Shown here: one piece after another, positions 24,208 to 34,959 of the stretch | How the letters are laid out: every line of letters starts with the position of its first letter | Position numbering within the stretch: position 1 is the stretch's first letter | Assembly (NCBI GenBank): GCA_029204225.1 | Contig: CM055095.1 | Span: 53,853,944 to 53,917,943 of the forward strand | Source: Diphasiastrum complanatum | Taxonomy: Eukaryota > Streptophyta > Lycopodiopsida > Lycopodiales > Lycopodiaceae | Direction: 5' to 3' | DNA: 64,000 bases | Position numbers and translations under genes: made by a program | The notes under the pieces: model-generated | Seen by the model: only the letters and a program-made list of their open reading frames with translations | Database searches by the model: none | Told to the model about the DNA's origin: nothing

Positions 24208-25190
24208 ACTATATGTGAGGTGGCACCCGAGTCAAGCACCATCTCAATCTCTGAGTTAATTGGAGAGACCATATTGCACTCTTCATGTTCATTGATCATG
24301 TAGGTGCATGAAAGTTCTTCGGCTGATTTGGATGCCTTTCTAGCTTCAAAAGTAGAGTTGTCTTCCACAAGGTTTGCCTTCGACTTTCCTTTCTTCTTCC
24401 TTGGGTTTTGCTCACAATAGATGGCTGCATGTCCGGTGATCTTGCAATGGATGCATGGTATCTTTGGATTGCACCAACACTTGGTGGGTATGTGGCCATC
24501 TTTCCCACAATAGTCACATGTGGGTTTTGGCCCCTTCTCTTTGCTCTTCTTTGACTTTTGCTTCTTCTTCTTCTTGTCTCCCGGATTGGTGAAGTAGGCT
24601 TCCTGCAACTTACCTTCATGCTGGTGCCGGGCTGCTCTTTCTCTTCTGAGGTGATCTTCAATCACTGCATTATTTGCTTCTTCAAAACTCATGTTAGGTG
24701 TTCCGGCTAGAATTGTCCTAAGTGAGTCAAAAGAAGTGGGAAGAGCACCAAGAAAAATAGACAGCTTCTGGCCATTATTAATGGCATATTCTTGTCCTAC
24801 AAGAGCTAGAGAAGTAAAATAACTTTTCATCTCAGATATAAATTTCTTTATATCAGTCTTACCACTCCAACTTCGGAAGTGGATTTAGTTTCAAATTTAT
24901 TTTTTAGATAGTTCCAAATATCTTTGGCACTACTCATTCAGATATTTCAAGTAGAATATCCTCTGAAGTGGAAAGACCGATCCATTCCACTTGTCTCGAT
25001 CTCTTTGTGTGGCTCCATCTGTTGGTGCAGGTCCATTGATGATCTCCCATACTCCATTTCTTTTGAGAACCAGCAAGACCTTTGTCTTCCAAATGGAATA
25101 CTGTCTTCCATTTTCCAAGATGAGGCCAACTGGATTTAAGGTGAGTAGGCTTGCGTTAGCCATTTCTGATTGCATGCTTCTTGTAACCAT
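24208..25190 (-). pseudogene. Minus-strand copia gag and protease start
   Basis: Starts at ATG 25188-25190 (MVTRSM), next to a PBS. Gag core: GRQYSIWKTKVLLVLKRNGVW near the N terminus, then a frameshifted middle and a long open part (24830-24208). It has a lysine run and two CCHC zinc knuckles, CDYCGKDGHIPTKCW and CIHCKITGHAAIYCE, that bind element RNA. It ends in the protease active site DSGATSHI, where the nested copia 3' LTR cuts it. Together with 15576-18300 it forms one element split by the insertion. Confidence 0.9.
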
Positions 25191-25191
25191 A

Positions 25192-25203
25192 GCTCTGATA
25201 CCA
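25192..25203 (-). promoter_or_regulatory. Primer binding site of minus-strand copia
   Basis: On the minus strand this reads TGGTATCAGAGC, complementary to initiator Met-tRNA. It sits one base inside the LTR end. Confidence 0.9.
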
Positions 25204-25204
25204 C

Positions 25205-26200
25205 TGTTGTAAAGAAACAAAGAATGCTAGAATAGCTCGAAATCTGGATTCAGGACCCTAGAGATGCTATTTTCATGGACTACTTGAGCTTAACAAGTCT
25301 AGGAATGAAACATGCATCTGAAATACACAAAGAACAGCAAGCTGTAGATCATAAGAATGATCTAATTCAATCCTCTTTGAACTCTATTCATTGTCTATGA
25401 AAGAATCAAGATGTGGACTATTTCCTACTTGCTGGCTACATCAAATAGGTGCCTCAGATCTGGAAAATCAGATTCTGATCAGCTTCTATATGACTTCTAT
25501 TCACTATGAAAGAAAGAGCCTATGCAAGAGAAACCACTAGCAAAAGATCCTATTCAAATCTGAGAATTTATGAAAGAGATAGGATGAAAATTGGAAACCA
25601 GATCCAGCGCCCTACTTCAGATTGTTCGGTGGCTGCCCTGCTTCAAAATAGTGGAATTCGAGTGGGAGAAGATCAGAGAAGGAGCGCCCTCCTCTATGGA
25701 TCAGTTTGCAACAGATTTCATACAGATCAGACAAGAAATGAGGTAGAAACTTGTGAATTCCCTGATCTGATCCCCCTGCGAGTTTCTACACAAATCTGAG
25801 ATGAAGAGGACAATACACTGATGAAGAATGGAAGCTTATTCCAGAAATCACCCTTCTCCAACTCGTGGAGGTTCCATTTAATAGAAATGATGTATGTACA
25901 AAGCCTGGCATGCTATTGCCGAATGTCCAAGGTATGTGGCAATTTGCATGCCTATTTGCATGTGTCTAATTTGTCATGCATGCATCTTGCATGTTACATG
26001 CAAACTAGGATATGTGGCAAACTAACTTTTTCTCCCCCATGCACATGTGCATGGGGGTCTACCAAACTCAAGTGGGTATGTGGCATCAACATGCAAGAGG
26101 GCCTCCCACGAGTTTGTACTAAAAAAATTTGCCTAAGTTTGGGCCTCAAAGTATGTTGTACCCATGTATGACCATGTGACAAGTTCTATTTTTTTTAACA
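25205..26200 (-). mobile_element. 5' LTR of minus-strand copia
   Basis: A 996-bp non-coding block with TG at 25205 and CA at 26199-26200 (plus-strand reading TGTTGTAAAG...TTTTTTAACA). Its inner edge is one base from the PBS. At its outer edge, copia RT sequence of a third element begins at once, so this copia probably inserted into older copia DNA. The matching 3' LTR is absent because the element is truncated at 15576. Confidence 0.8.
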
Positions 26201-26835
26201 AGGTTTATAAGTTCAACATATAGGACCAAATACAAATTGGATGGGAGCATCGAAAAGCATGGTGGCCAAAGTCTATGCACAATAGGAAGGCTTGGACTAT
26301 GATGAGACGTTTGCACCCATGACTAAGATGACGTCTATCAGGATGGTTTTAGCATTGGCTGCATTCTATGATTGGGAAGTACATCAAAATGCTTTTCTCA
26401 ATGGACAGTTGGCCGAAGAAGTTTACATGGACCAGCCACAAGGCTTTGAGGCTAAGGACAAGGAAATTATGGTATGCAAGCTTAAGAAGGCCTTGTACAG
26501 TTTGAAACAGGCACGCAGGGCCTGGTACAGTTGTATTGACAACTATTTTGCCAAGGAGCAATTTATAAAGAGCCATTCGGATTGCAACTTGTATGTGGAG
26601 GAGGAAGATGGGAACATTGTCTTGATAATTCTCTATGTGGATGACTTGGTCATCACGGGTAACAATGGGAAGCTGATTGCAAAGGTGAAGGTTCATTTAT
26701 CAAATGAGTTTGAAATGAAAGATTTGGGTTTAATCCACTATTGCCTAGGTTTGGAGGTTTGGAAAAAGCGAAATTGTGTGTTTATTTCTCAGGCAAAGTA
26801 TGCATGTGAAGTCTCAGTACACCCCACTTGTGCTA
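26201..26835 (+). pseudogene. Third copia fragment (reverse transcriptase)
   Basis: From about 26292 an open frame carries copia RT motifs: GLDYDETFAPMTKMTSIRMV, WEVHQNAFLNG (four residues normally between Q and NAFLNG are missing), LYSLKQARRAWY, and the catalytic YVDD (ILYVDDLVITG). It continues to LGLEVWKKR and stops near 26838. The start (26201-26290) is frameshifted with a TAG at 26284. RNase H, integrase and LTRs are absent. It belongs to a different copia lineage from the other two. Confidence 0.88.
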
Positions 26836-27059
26836 ATTAGGCAAGTAGTGACAAGTAGGTTAAAAGGGCCATGTGGGCCTAGAGCTAGAATAGTAAGGAT
26901 GCCACCTCATATGTTCCATGCAACATGTACTATTTGTGTCCCCAATATCTTTTTGGTCTTGAGGGGTTTCCACGCCCTCCTCCTCTTTGGTAATTTATTA
27001 TGTTGGTTTGAGCTTTGAGTTCTCTCTTGCTTGTTGTGTCTACTCCTCCATAGCTAGTT

Positions 27060-27650
27060 TTCTGAAGCTTTCATGGTGTGCTTTCTATGTTGTTGAGATA
27101 CTCCATAGCTAGGCCTTGGATTTTGTCAAGTTTACCTTTCTATTTTGGACAGAGCTTATGCATATTCTGGATGTTCAGCTTTTTATGGGTTGTACTTATC
27201 ATTCCACTGCTGATGGATAGTTTGAGGTCCTTAATCGGATCCTTGAGGATTATCTTCGCCATTTTGTTACTCCTTTAGGGAAGGATTGGGATCAACGTTT
27301 ATGTTTAGCAGAGTATAGCTATAATAGCTCTGTCAGTACCAGCACTGGTGTCTCTTCTTTTTTACTAGCTCGTGGTTATGCATCTACTTTACCTGGGGTT
27401 CCTCTTCCGCCGGATGATACGCCTGGTACACTTGCTTCATTTCTTTCAGGTGCCCGTCAACTTATTACTAGAGCTAGTACACATCTATAGTAGGTCTAGC
27501 AACGTTACCAGACTTCTGTTGACCGCCATCGCCACCATGTTCAGTTTTAGGTTGGTGATATGGTTTATCTGTGCCTTCGCTTTGCATGCCATCATTTTAT
27601 TCAGGCCACGCTTCTATTGAGAAGCTTGCACCACGATACTATGGGCCTTA
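27060..27650 (+). pseudogene. Ty3/gypsy integrase fragment
   Basis: Across two frames this encodes the C-terminal half of a gypsy integrase. Recognisable parts are YHSTADG*FEVLNRILEDYL (normally YHPQTDGQTEVVNR), GKDWDQRLCLAEYSYNSS, a DRHRHHVQF block and VGDMVYLCL, ending KLAPRYYGPY-like. In-frame stops at about 27217, 27487 and 27548 and frameshifts disable it. No LTR found alongside. Confidence 0.75.
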
Positions 27651-29836
27651 CTGTATGTTGGACCGGACGTGCATGTAAAGTTTTGTGGAAAGATGTTGAG
27701 GAAATTTTCTGAAAAAGTGAAAGAACCATTAAAAAAACCTTTTTTTTGACCAATTTCCGATTTTTTCGGCATGTTTTGATGGATCAAATCTACATGCAAG
27801 TCCAATCAGACTCTACCTACTGTAATTAACCTACGTGCAAGGCATTTAGTATGTGTATGGGAACAAAGCCAGCCCCGTTGGAGAGTTGGGTAGTCATGGA
27901 TCAACTGGGCAGCAAAAAATAGAGACAAAGCGAAAGATATAAAGGAAGAGGGTAAAAGAGAATAAAGGAGGTACTCTGACAATATAAGGCAACAAAAACT
28001 TTGGGTTCTAAAGTCCAGAAGTGAGCCTAGTAATCTCTTTCTAGGTAGCTCAAGTTCCTACCTCTCTATACTACATGTTTAGAAATCATTAGTGAAACTC
28101 ATAATGATCATCTTGAATTGTAGAGGATCCAGGTTATAACAGGATCGTAACTTGTGGTAGTTAAGAGTGTCGTAGAGGTGCTAGAGCATAGTATGCTTTG
28201 AGCTGCTTGTGTACTTGGATGTCCACATGCGTGAGCAAAGGTTAAGTCTACAAACTTTTGTTTCACAGGTCAGTTCTCCTTTTTTGTTTTATTGAATTTT
28301 ATAATAGTTAATCATCTATTTTGACGGGCTAGAATGTTGTCCATCTCTTCTAGAGTCATCTAGAAGGATCTATACGTCTAAGGTTCTATTTTTTGACAAA
28401 TAGTCTGCAGGTTGACATTTGTTTTGGCTTAGCTTCCAAAAATTATCTTGATAGAAAGGAAACTTTTTACTGAAATATCTTCGTTCATAGCAGATTTTTG
28501 ATGATTTTGTAGGAAGTTTCAAAAGGATGGGAATTGGGAAGGCAATGGAAGTCAAAACATTATCATTGTTGCAGTTCTCAAAGAATTTCATCTTTTCTCC
28601 TTAGCAACTTACATTCAGGTTTGTGTTTTATTCTTTTCAAGTCCAATTTGCTTTATTGCAAAAGTTGCATGTCATTTGAATCAATCAAGTTACATTATAT
28701 GGTTTTGACACATGCTGGTTTTAAAGTTTTTTTGATGGGCATTCTTTTCCTTGAGGCTTTGAACTTTGCCCAAAGAATGTGATACATCACATTTATTTCT
28801 TGGATTGTCCTATCAAAAGTAGGAGCAAGATGATAGACCAACTATGCCTTAGGCCATTGTTGTGAAAATTAAGAAAAGACCATCATCTGAATATTCTTGG
28901 AATTGGACCATGACCTTATATGTGTGAGTTTTAAGGCACAAAGGAATGAGCCATATTTGCACAATAATTTTATCTATGCAAGGTAGAATTCAAAGGACAA
29001 TAAACATTGGTCGCGAGGAGCTTCTTAAAAAAGCTAGTTGCCACTATGGTGCACACGATCTTGTTGATAAGATGATCCCAAGTATGAATGGTGTTAGGTT
29101 GAAGGAAACTTATGCACTACTTGACTTTGTGATTATTGCACTGCTTGACTATGTGATTAACTATAGAAATAAATCTTATAACCTTATGGCACCTATCAAG
29201 TTGTGATTAGTTAGTCAATTGAATTGGGAAACAATGTGGTTAGTCCTTTAAAGGATTAATTTTTGTGTCTTTGGAAAATTATCTATATGAATGAATTAGA
29301 CGGGCCTTGTTAAGTAATATGAACAGATTCATGGCACAAGAGTTATAAACATATAGAAATTGTAAGAACTATCAATGAATTGGTGATTGTGTAGCATAGA
29401 AGCATTGAAACTCTTACGCGTTGTCTTTCTGAGCACTCTTGTGTTGTTTTTCTTCCATAACAGTGTTTTGGAAGCTTCCAAAACATCAAAAATGACAAAT
29501 GAGCTAGAAAAAAATTAGGTCGTAGAGTTCCATGGCAAGTAAAGAATAGATGGCAATGAAATGCCTTATAGTTCATTTTACAAAGGAATTTTGCTACTCT
29601 TAGTTCTCCTATGGAGAAGCTTACAAAATCTAAAGTAAAAATCTACCAATTGAAGGAACAATGGGTATCCCCCTGACCCCTAGCAAAAGATCAAGGCCTT
29701 ACTTGATTGGCCGAGTCCTCGATCCACTGACTGAACAAATAGGCTGGGCTCAAATGAAATCAATAAAGTTTTTTTAAGGGTTCAAAATGTAATCGATGTC
29801 TCTTGCTCTTTCCTACCAATTAAAACATTGTCCTAG
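27651..29836. other. Non-coding stretch
   Basis: No gene supported. Near 28096-28150 a short frame resembles the start of a LINE endonuclease (MIILNCRGS), too short to assign. The rest has only chance frames. Confidence 0.4.
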
Positions 29837-30142
29837 ATGTTTGCTTGTGACCAAAGTTGGTAGTTGAGGCAATTCCAAATGGGTGAAGCTAAAGATGGTG
29901 CACAAAAATGAAGATGCTAAGAGAATGCTACAAATGAAAACCTACCAAAAGAGGTATAATGAAGATGCTAGAAGTGTATACTGTAAACATGTTTGCTTGT
30001 GACCAAAGTTGGTAGTTGAGGCAATTCCAAATGGGTGAAGCTAAAGATGGTGCACAAAAATGAAGATGCTAAGAGAATGCTACAAATGAAAACCTACCAA
30101 AAGGGGTATAATGAAGATGCTAGAAGTGTATATTGTAAACAT
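29837..30142 (+). repeat. 152-bp tandem duplication (two copies)
   Basis: 29837-29988 and 29989-30142 are almost identical; differences seen include GAGG versus GGGG and ATACTG versus ATATTG. No element ends or conserved frame. Recent local duplication of otherwise unrecognised sequence. Confidence 0.95.
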
Positions 30143-30869
30143 GAAGATTTTGAACGTAGATATGCCCCAAAATGAAGATGTCGGGAGATGCAACATGTCA
30201 TGATGGAAAGGCATCGCGAAAGGCATTTCGCGATGATGCTACATAAAAGTTGAGAAGCTAAAGTTCATGAAGATGTACATGAAAATATGAGGGCTACTTC
30301 TCTTAATGCTGAAAACTAATGTTATTAGAGTATTGCCCAATCTGATATGGCGCACAGTGTTGAATTGAGTAGACAACAGGAAAGAAGTCGATTTTGGGTG
30401 GATGAGTAATTGATGCATTTAAATTTGATTGGCCTTCATATCATGAAGGTGCTGAACCTTGATTCATATGTGGATGTTGAGGTCCTTTGAACTTTGCAAT
30501 GGAAACTTTGAAACATTGTGTGGGAGTAACTTGCTAATGATAGTTAATTATGTAGGAAGTTATTGGTAGCCAAATGAAGGGCCAAATTTTTTCCATTGTA
30601 CCTTTGTGAAACCAGAGCTCCAAGGATGGTTAGGATATAGACGTAAGAGGTGCTAAAAGCCTGAGGACAACGACGATGATGGCCAAGTTCTATCTAGTAA
30701 GGGTTGATGTAAATGTTAACGAGTAGTGGGATCAAATTTTAAAAGTGGATCTAAGAGAGATGATATTTGCTGTAGTTAGGGCTAGAATCGTCTTCTTGGA
30801 ATCATTTGCTTTTTGAAGCTTATTAGAGCTTTGGCCCTTTACTTTCTAAGCAAAGTTGGTTTCTAACAT
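30143..30869. other. Non-coding stretch with one hairpin
   Basis: A perfect 10-bp-arm inverted repeat lies at 30212-30235 (CATCGCGAAA, loop GGCA, and complement). No gene or transposon boundary identified. Confidence 0.45.
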
Positions 30870-31600
30870 AGTTGCACAGAAACGCGTTTCTGGTACAAAA
30901 TCGCAAATTTTTATTTTATTTTATTTTATTTATTATTATTATTTTTTTTGGAAAAATAGCTTATGGCTGAAATTTTTTAGGGGAGCAGTGCTCAAACCAA
31001 CGTTTTGCCTCCCAGAATTGCAGTAGATAGAGCACAAACAGATCTTATTTTCAGTAGCTATTTGGTTGTTATTTTCTCTAGTTCTCAGTAATTGTTAATG
31101 CTACAGTTTGGGCTATCAACTCTATGGATGATTATCACTTTTGCAATCATTTCATTGGAGATGTGAGTGCAATGTGCATACAGTTGGGGGCATAAATATT
31201 GGGCCCTTACCGGCGTGCATTTGGACGCCCATTTTTATCTTTGGGGGGGGGGGCAAGGGGGGCAGCGCCCCCCTTGCTACTGCCGCTGGGGGGGCCAATT
31301 GCTCTACAATTCTGTCTCTGTCCCATTGGAACCATCTGTGATCGTAACAAACAGTCTAGAGGTTAGTTTTGAATTTTTATCCTTGACAGAACCCAACATG
31401 GATTAATGCACCTAAACTTGACCGAATTGTATCAGAAATGCTTGGCAACATACATAAAAATAATGGCCTTAATTAGAGCTTTCATCTGATACCCATATTG
31501 CCCACAAAAAAAAAAAACCGTTTCTGAGAAACGTTCCCAAAATTCAGAAACGCATTTCTGACCGCATTTCGAAACGCGGTTTCAGAAACGTAGTGCAACT
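30870..31600. mobile_element. Non-autonomous hAT-like element with GAAACGCGTTTC motifs
   Basis: 731 bp with inverted ends AGTTGCAC...GTGCAACT and subterminal palindromes built on GAAACGCGTTTC (30878-30891, and several copies at 31520-31590). Flanks are TCTAACAT (30862-30869) and TCTAAGTT (31601-31608), an 8-bp duplication with two mismatches, as expected for hAT. It encodes no transposase. Internally it holds a G-rich hairpin (11-bp perfect arms, 31253-31277, after a run of about 12 G). It also holds a stretch ending CTGATACCCATATTGCCCAC (to 31505) shared with the element at 54927-55492. Confidence 0.7.
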
Positions 31601-31608
31601 TCTAAGTT

Positions 31609-32202
31609 AGTAGAATGATAGCCCAGTTTTTGGGACCCAATCGATTTCCCTTTTGAGAGGACTTTTTGATTTCTAAAAAAAGTGCTTTGATACAAACTAC
31701 AAATACATCCAAAAAGTCGTCCTTTAAAACAAGATAATGGAATAACATAATTTTTTTTAACAAAGATTTCCATAATAGATGATAATAAATTGCCTTTCAA
31801 GGCCTCTTCAATTAACTTTATTGCAAACTTGGATTGTGTATATTATTATTTTGTTGAAGTTCATAAGTAGCATATTTATAGCAAGCCAAATAAGACATCT
31901 GATTTTTATAAAGCCAACGTGCCATAAAAGCACTAATCAAATGTGTTGCATAAGCACGATCATGGAGACAACAGAAAACAAAGCAATAATAGAAATGTCA
32001 CCGTACCCATGCCTTTCCCAAAAAAGGTTGATGACTCCAAGTGTTGCGTCCATGTCTTACATGAAGGATTCGGAATAGTCCTTGACATGGATAGCCAGTA
32101 CTCCAGTGTATGAGATTATTCGTTTCGCCACATCATTCCGGGCGACCAATAATGTGATTAATAACTTTGTGAGGGCCCATGTGCTCTAACAAGTTCCCAT
32201 CA
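31609..32202. other. Non-coding stretch
   Basis: Only chance frames; no repeat or gene recognised before the gypsy LTR. Confidence 0.45.
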
Positions 32203-32584
32203 TGTATGGATACAATTCCATACTTCTTCTTATAAAGTTCCATGATTACTTGCTTACATTTAGGATTCTCAACTATTTAATGGTATTATTTTATTAGGTT
32301 CTAGACCTCCCTTTTTGGATAAGACTATTTTGCACTGGAAATGTTCTAAAATGGGCACACTACAAGAAGGCCACTTTTGAAACCTTCTATATGCACCTAA
32401 TAGGAGCCAAAGACTCTCTTTTCTCAAATTATTGAGTATGGTGTCCTAAGCTCTTTGCAGGAAGTTATATTATTTGGAGATCTTAGTTGGAAATTTGCCT
32501 ATGTGATTGATAGTCATTGTCTTTCATTAAGTTTTCTTAGTTGGAGTTTGCTATGTGGATGCCTATGATGTGGTATCAAAGCAC
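32203..32584 (+). mobile_element. 5' LTR and PBS of a Ty3/gypsy element
   Basis: 32203-~32569 (starting TGTATGGATAC) aligns along its length with 57196-~57585. Shared blocks include GACTATTTTG, GACTCTC..TTCTCAAAT, TGGTGTCCT, AGCTCTTTG and ATCTTAGTTGGA. It is followed directly by TGGTATCAAAGCA (32571-32583), a primer binding site resembling that for initiator Met-tRNA. The partner LTR has an upstream polypurine tract in the same orientation, so the two bound one old gypsy element now holding ~24 kb of inserted DNA. The copies are clearly diverged. Confidence 0.75.
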
Positions 32585-32994
32585 TTTCTTGCCTTCTTCA
32601 GTGCTGATTTTTTTTGTATCCTTTTTTTTTCTTTCTCTTTCTAGATGTTTTTTGTTTTTCCTTTTGTCTAGCCATTCTCTCTCTTTAGACCTAAACAGAC
32701 ATGTTTTGTGATATTTTTTCCATTTGTGATTAAAAGTGAGTTATGCTAGTTGCATTGGTTTTCTAGAAGTTTGGTGCCCTTGGAAAGGTGTTTTTGTTTG
32801 CTGGCCCTTTTTTGGGAAACTCTAATAAACCTTGGAGAATGTCATCTGTTTGATTTTTTCACATTAATTGGAGTTCTCTTTCAAATGTTGTTGCAAAGTT
32901 GAAATCTTAAGGGGGTAATTTTAACAACACTTTTTAGCGGATTTGTATGTTCTATGCTACCTTACAATTCTTAAGATCCATATATATATATATC
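32585..32994. other. Leader region of the gypsy shell, no gene
   Basis: T-rich, no gag frame visible. Ends in a short (TA)n tract (32980-32993) at which element C1 begins. Confidence 0.4.
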
Positions 32995-33275
32995 TAAGGA
33001 AGCGGATGGCGGACGCGTCCAATTTTTTTCAAATTTTTTTTTTCAAAAAAAAAAAAAAAATACAGGCACCTGCCTACACTGCCCCCCATCCCAAAAGCAA
33101 AATAAAAACAATTTATGGCCCTTGTTTTTCCCCCGAAATTAATTATCAGAGGGTGCCTGTCACCCACCTGCCCCCTTTTAAAAAATAGGAAAACAGTTCG
33201 AAAAAATTTCCAAAAAAATTTGCAAAAAAATTTGCAACAGACCTAACCACTGGGCCATGCCTCTCATAACCTCAG

Positions 33276-33858
33276 TATTATTAAACAACCATGGCCAATG
33301 AGCAGTTCATAAATTATTACGAACCTTCATTGGGAACTAAGCTCCAAAAAAGCGGCAAAGAAAGATCTGAGAGTGGTTTCGAGTGAAGGTTTGTATGGCA
33401 AATATATTATTGCCCCAAGGTTTAGAAGTGAATGGTCGCCAGAGGATTGAGGAAAGGTGAACGCTCACCAGAAGAGTGACAAGCTCTCAGGAGCAGAAGT
33501 CTCTGGGGGAAATTAGGGCTCACCAGAAGAGTGACAAGCTATACACTACTGTGACTCGGTTTAGGGGATCAGTCTCTTCCCGGATGAACTTCAACAACTT
33601 ACTAATTAGTTATGGCACTACTCCAACTTGCTACAATACGATGTCGAAATTTTGCGTACCAGCACGGGGGCTCCGAAACATCTCCCAGTTTTTAGGTCCC
33701 GACCGAACAAAGTGTCCTTGAAGCCCTATTTAATGTCGAACTTCGGACGGACGATGCGGCCCGACCGTCGATCGTTTCCTCGTCCTGTTTGTTCCCATAG
33801 GTTCATATCGAGGTTGTCCACTGGCCGAAACAGACGGCACCCGAAACGGATCCCGTTT
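33276..33858. other. Non-coding part of C1
   Basis: No frame with recognisable domain; becomes more GC-rich towards the right. Confidence 0.35.
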
Positions 33859-34075
33859 GGAGAAACGGGCCGTCGGACGGAGAGTTGCAAAACCAGTCCA
33901 TTTCGCTTGACCTAATTGCGCTTCTCTCCAGTCGAAGGGCCATTTTGACCGAACGATACCCAAATCGAGCCAGGCTCGATCCCTTGGGTTCGTATCGGGA
34001 TCACGAACCTGTGGACTGTATTCCTGGACCGATGATGCGTTCTACACAGTACCATGGCCTATGTGATGAGATAGA

Positions 34076-34096
34076 TTTAGGGTTTAGGGTTTAGGG
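34076..34096 (+). repeat. Three TTTAGGG units (interstitial telomere-type repeat)
   Basis: Three perfect plant telomere units in a row. Single TTTAGGG units recur near 34796 and 34858. May have been introduced with the neighbouring retroelement or double-strand repair. Confidence 0.9.
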
Positions 34097-34136
34097 TCGA
34101 CGTCACGTGGGCAACTAGTCGGAGCATGTTCTGGTA

Positions 34137-34377
34137 GATGTCCGCCGACACAACGAACACAAGCTAGAAGGAGGATTTCACGAGAGCCAGCGAGAGATAA
34201 TGGGGCGTCTACCGGAGCTGCAGCTACGTGCCCTCACAATCCTCGGACCTACTCCCCCCTGACCGAGCTGGCGTGGGCGAGGAAACGCAACGGATTGGAA
34301 TTAACTTCACCGCAGAACAACTTCCCATGGTCCGGGACATGGTCCCTCGTCGTCGGGCCAGCCAGTAGGTCTTCTGG
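34137..34377 (+). pseudogene. Third, decayed copy of the small coiled-coil transposon gene
   Basis: Plus-strand frames give DVRRHNEHKLE (34137 on), matching DIRRHNERH of the intact copy at 49427-49792. After a frameshift, RIGINFTAEQLPMVRDMV and RRRASQ (34291-34365) match IGMNFTRRQLIMVRERA and RRRANQ. It ends at TAG 34366-34368. It sits at the end of C1 opposite the transposase and points towards it, the same convergent layout as in element A. Too broken to be functional. Confidence 0.7.
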
Positions 34378-34959
34378 TTCCCGGTAGTGAACGACACAGG
34401 TATGATGACCATCCACTCCACTGGTGACCATTCACTCCCTGTAGTGCTTGGAGAAACGAGACCGTCGGACGGATAGCTGCAGAACTAGTCCATTTGGATT
34501 GGACTAATTGCGCTTCTAACCCGTCGAACGGCCATTTTGACCGGACGATGCCCGAATCGGGCCAAGCTCGGTCCCCTAAGTACGTACCCGCTCCATGAAC
34601 CAGTGGACTGTGTTCCTGGACCATTGATACATTCTACGCAGGTTTAAGTGTATGCTGCGAAAGAGCAGCTTTGATGTTGAATCTGCACATACCTGTGGTG
34701 CAATGCCTACGACACAAAGAGGACGTGGGTGGGATGTTTATGGATGATGATTATGCTTGTGGCTTGTTTTGATGGTTATGGCTGTGGGGTTGTGGGTTTA
34801 GGGTGATTTGTTAGGGTTTGGGGTGTTGTGTTAACTGTGCCATTTATTGGGGTGTCGGGTTTAGGGTCTTATGTTTAATGGTTGAACATGATGCATATGT
34901 TTTGAATGAGATGTAGATGTGCTGGTCTCTCTCTCTCTCTCTACACCATAACTCTCTCG

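Larger units (their letters stand above)
33859..34641 (+). repeat. Pair of ~191-bp direct repeats flanking the small-gene remnant
   Basis: 33859-34049 and 34450-34641 align throughout. Both start GGAGAAACG and share CGTCGGACGGA, CTAATTGCGCTTCT and GGCCATTTTGACCG, ending with GGACTGT.TTCCTGGACC and a TTCTAC.CAG end, at ~591-bp spacing. They diverge at perhaps one position in six. They bracket the remnant at 34137-34377. They could be 5' monomers of the following LINE, an internal duplication of C1, or short LTRs; I cannot decide. Confidence 0.8.

Noticed and set aside
28096-28220. Short frame resembling the start of a LINE endonuclease (MIILNCRGS)
   Set aside because: Too short and soon interrupted; no further endonuclease motif follows.
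29837-30142. CRISPR-like or satellite array
   Set aside because: Only two copies of a 152-bp unit without spacers; a simple tandem duplication.
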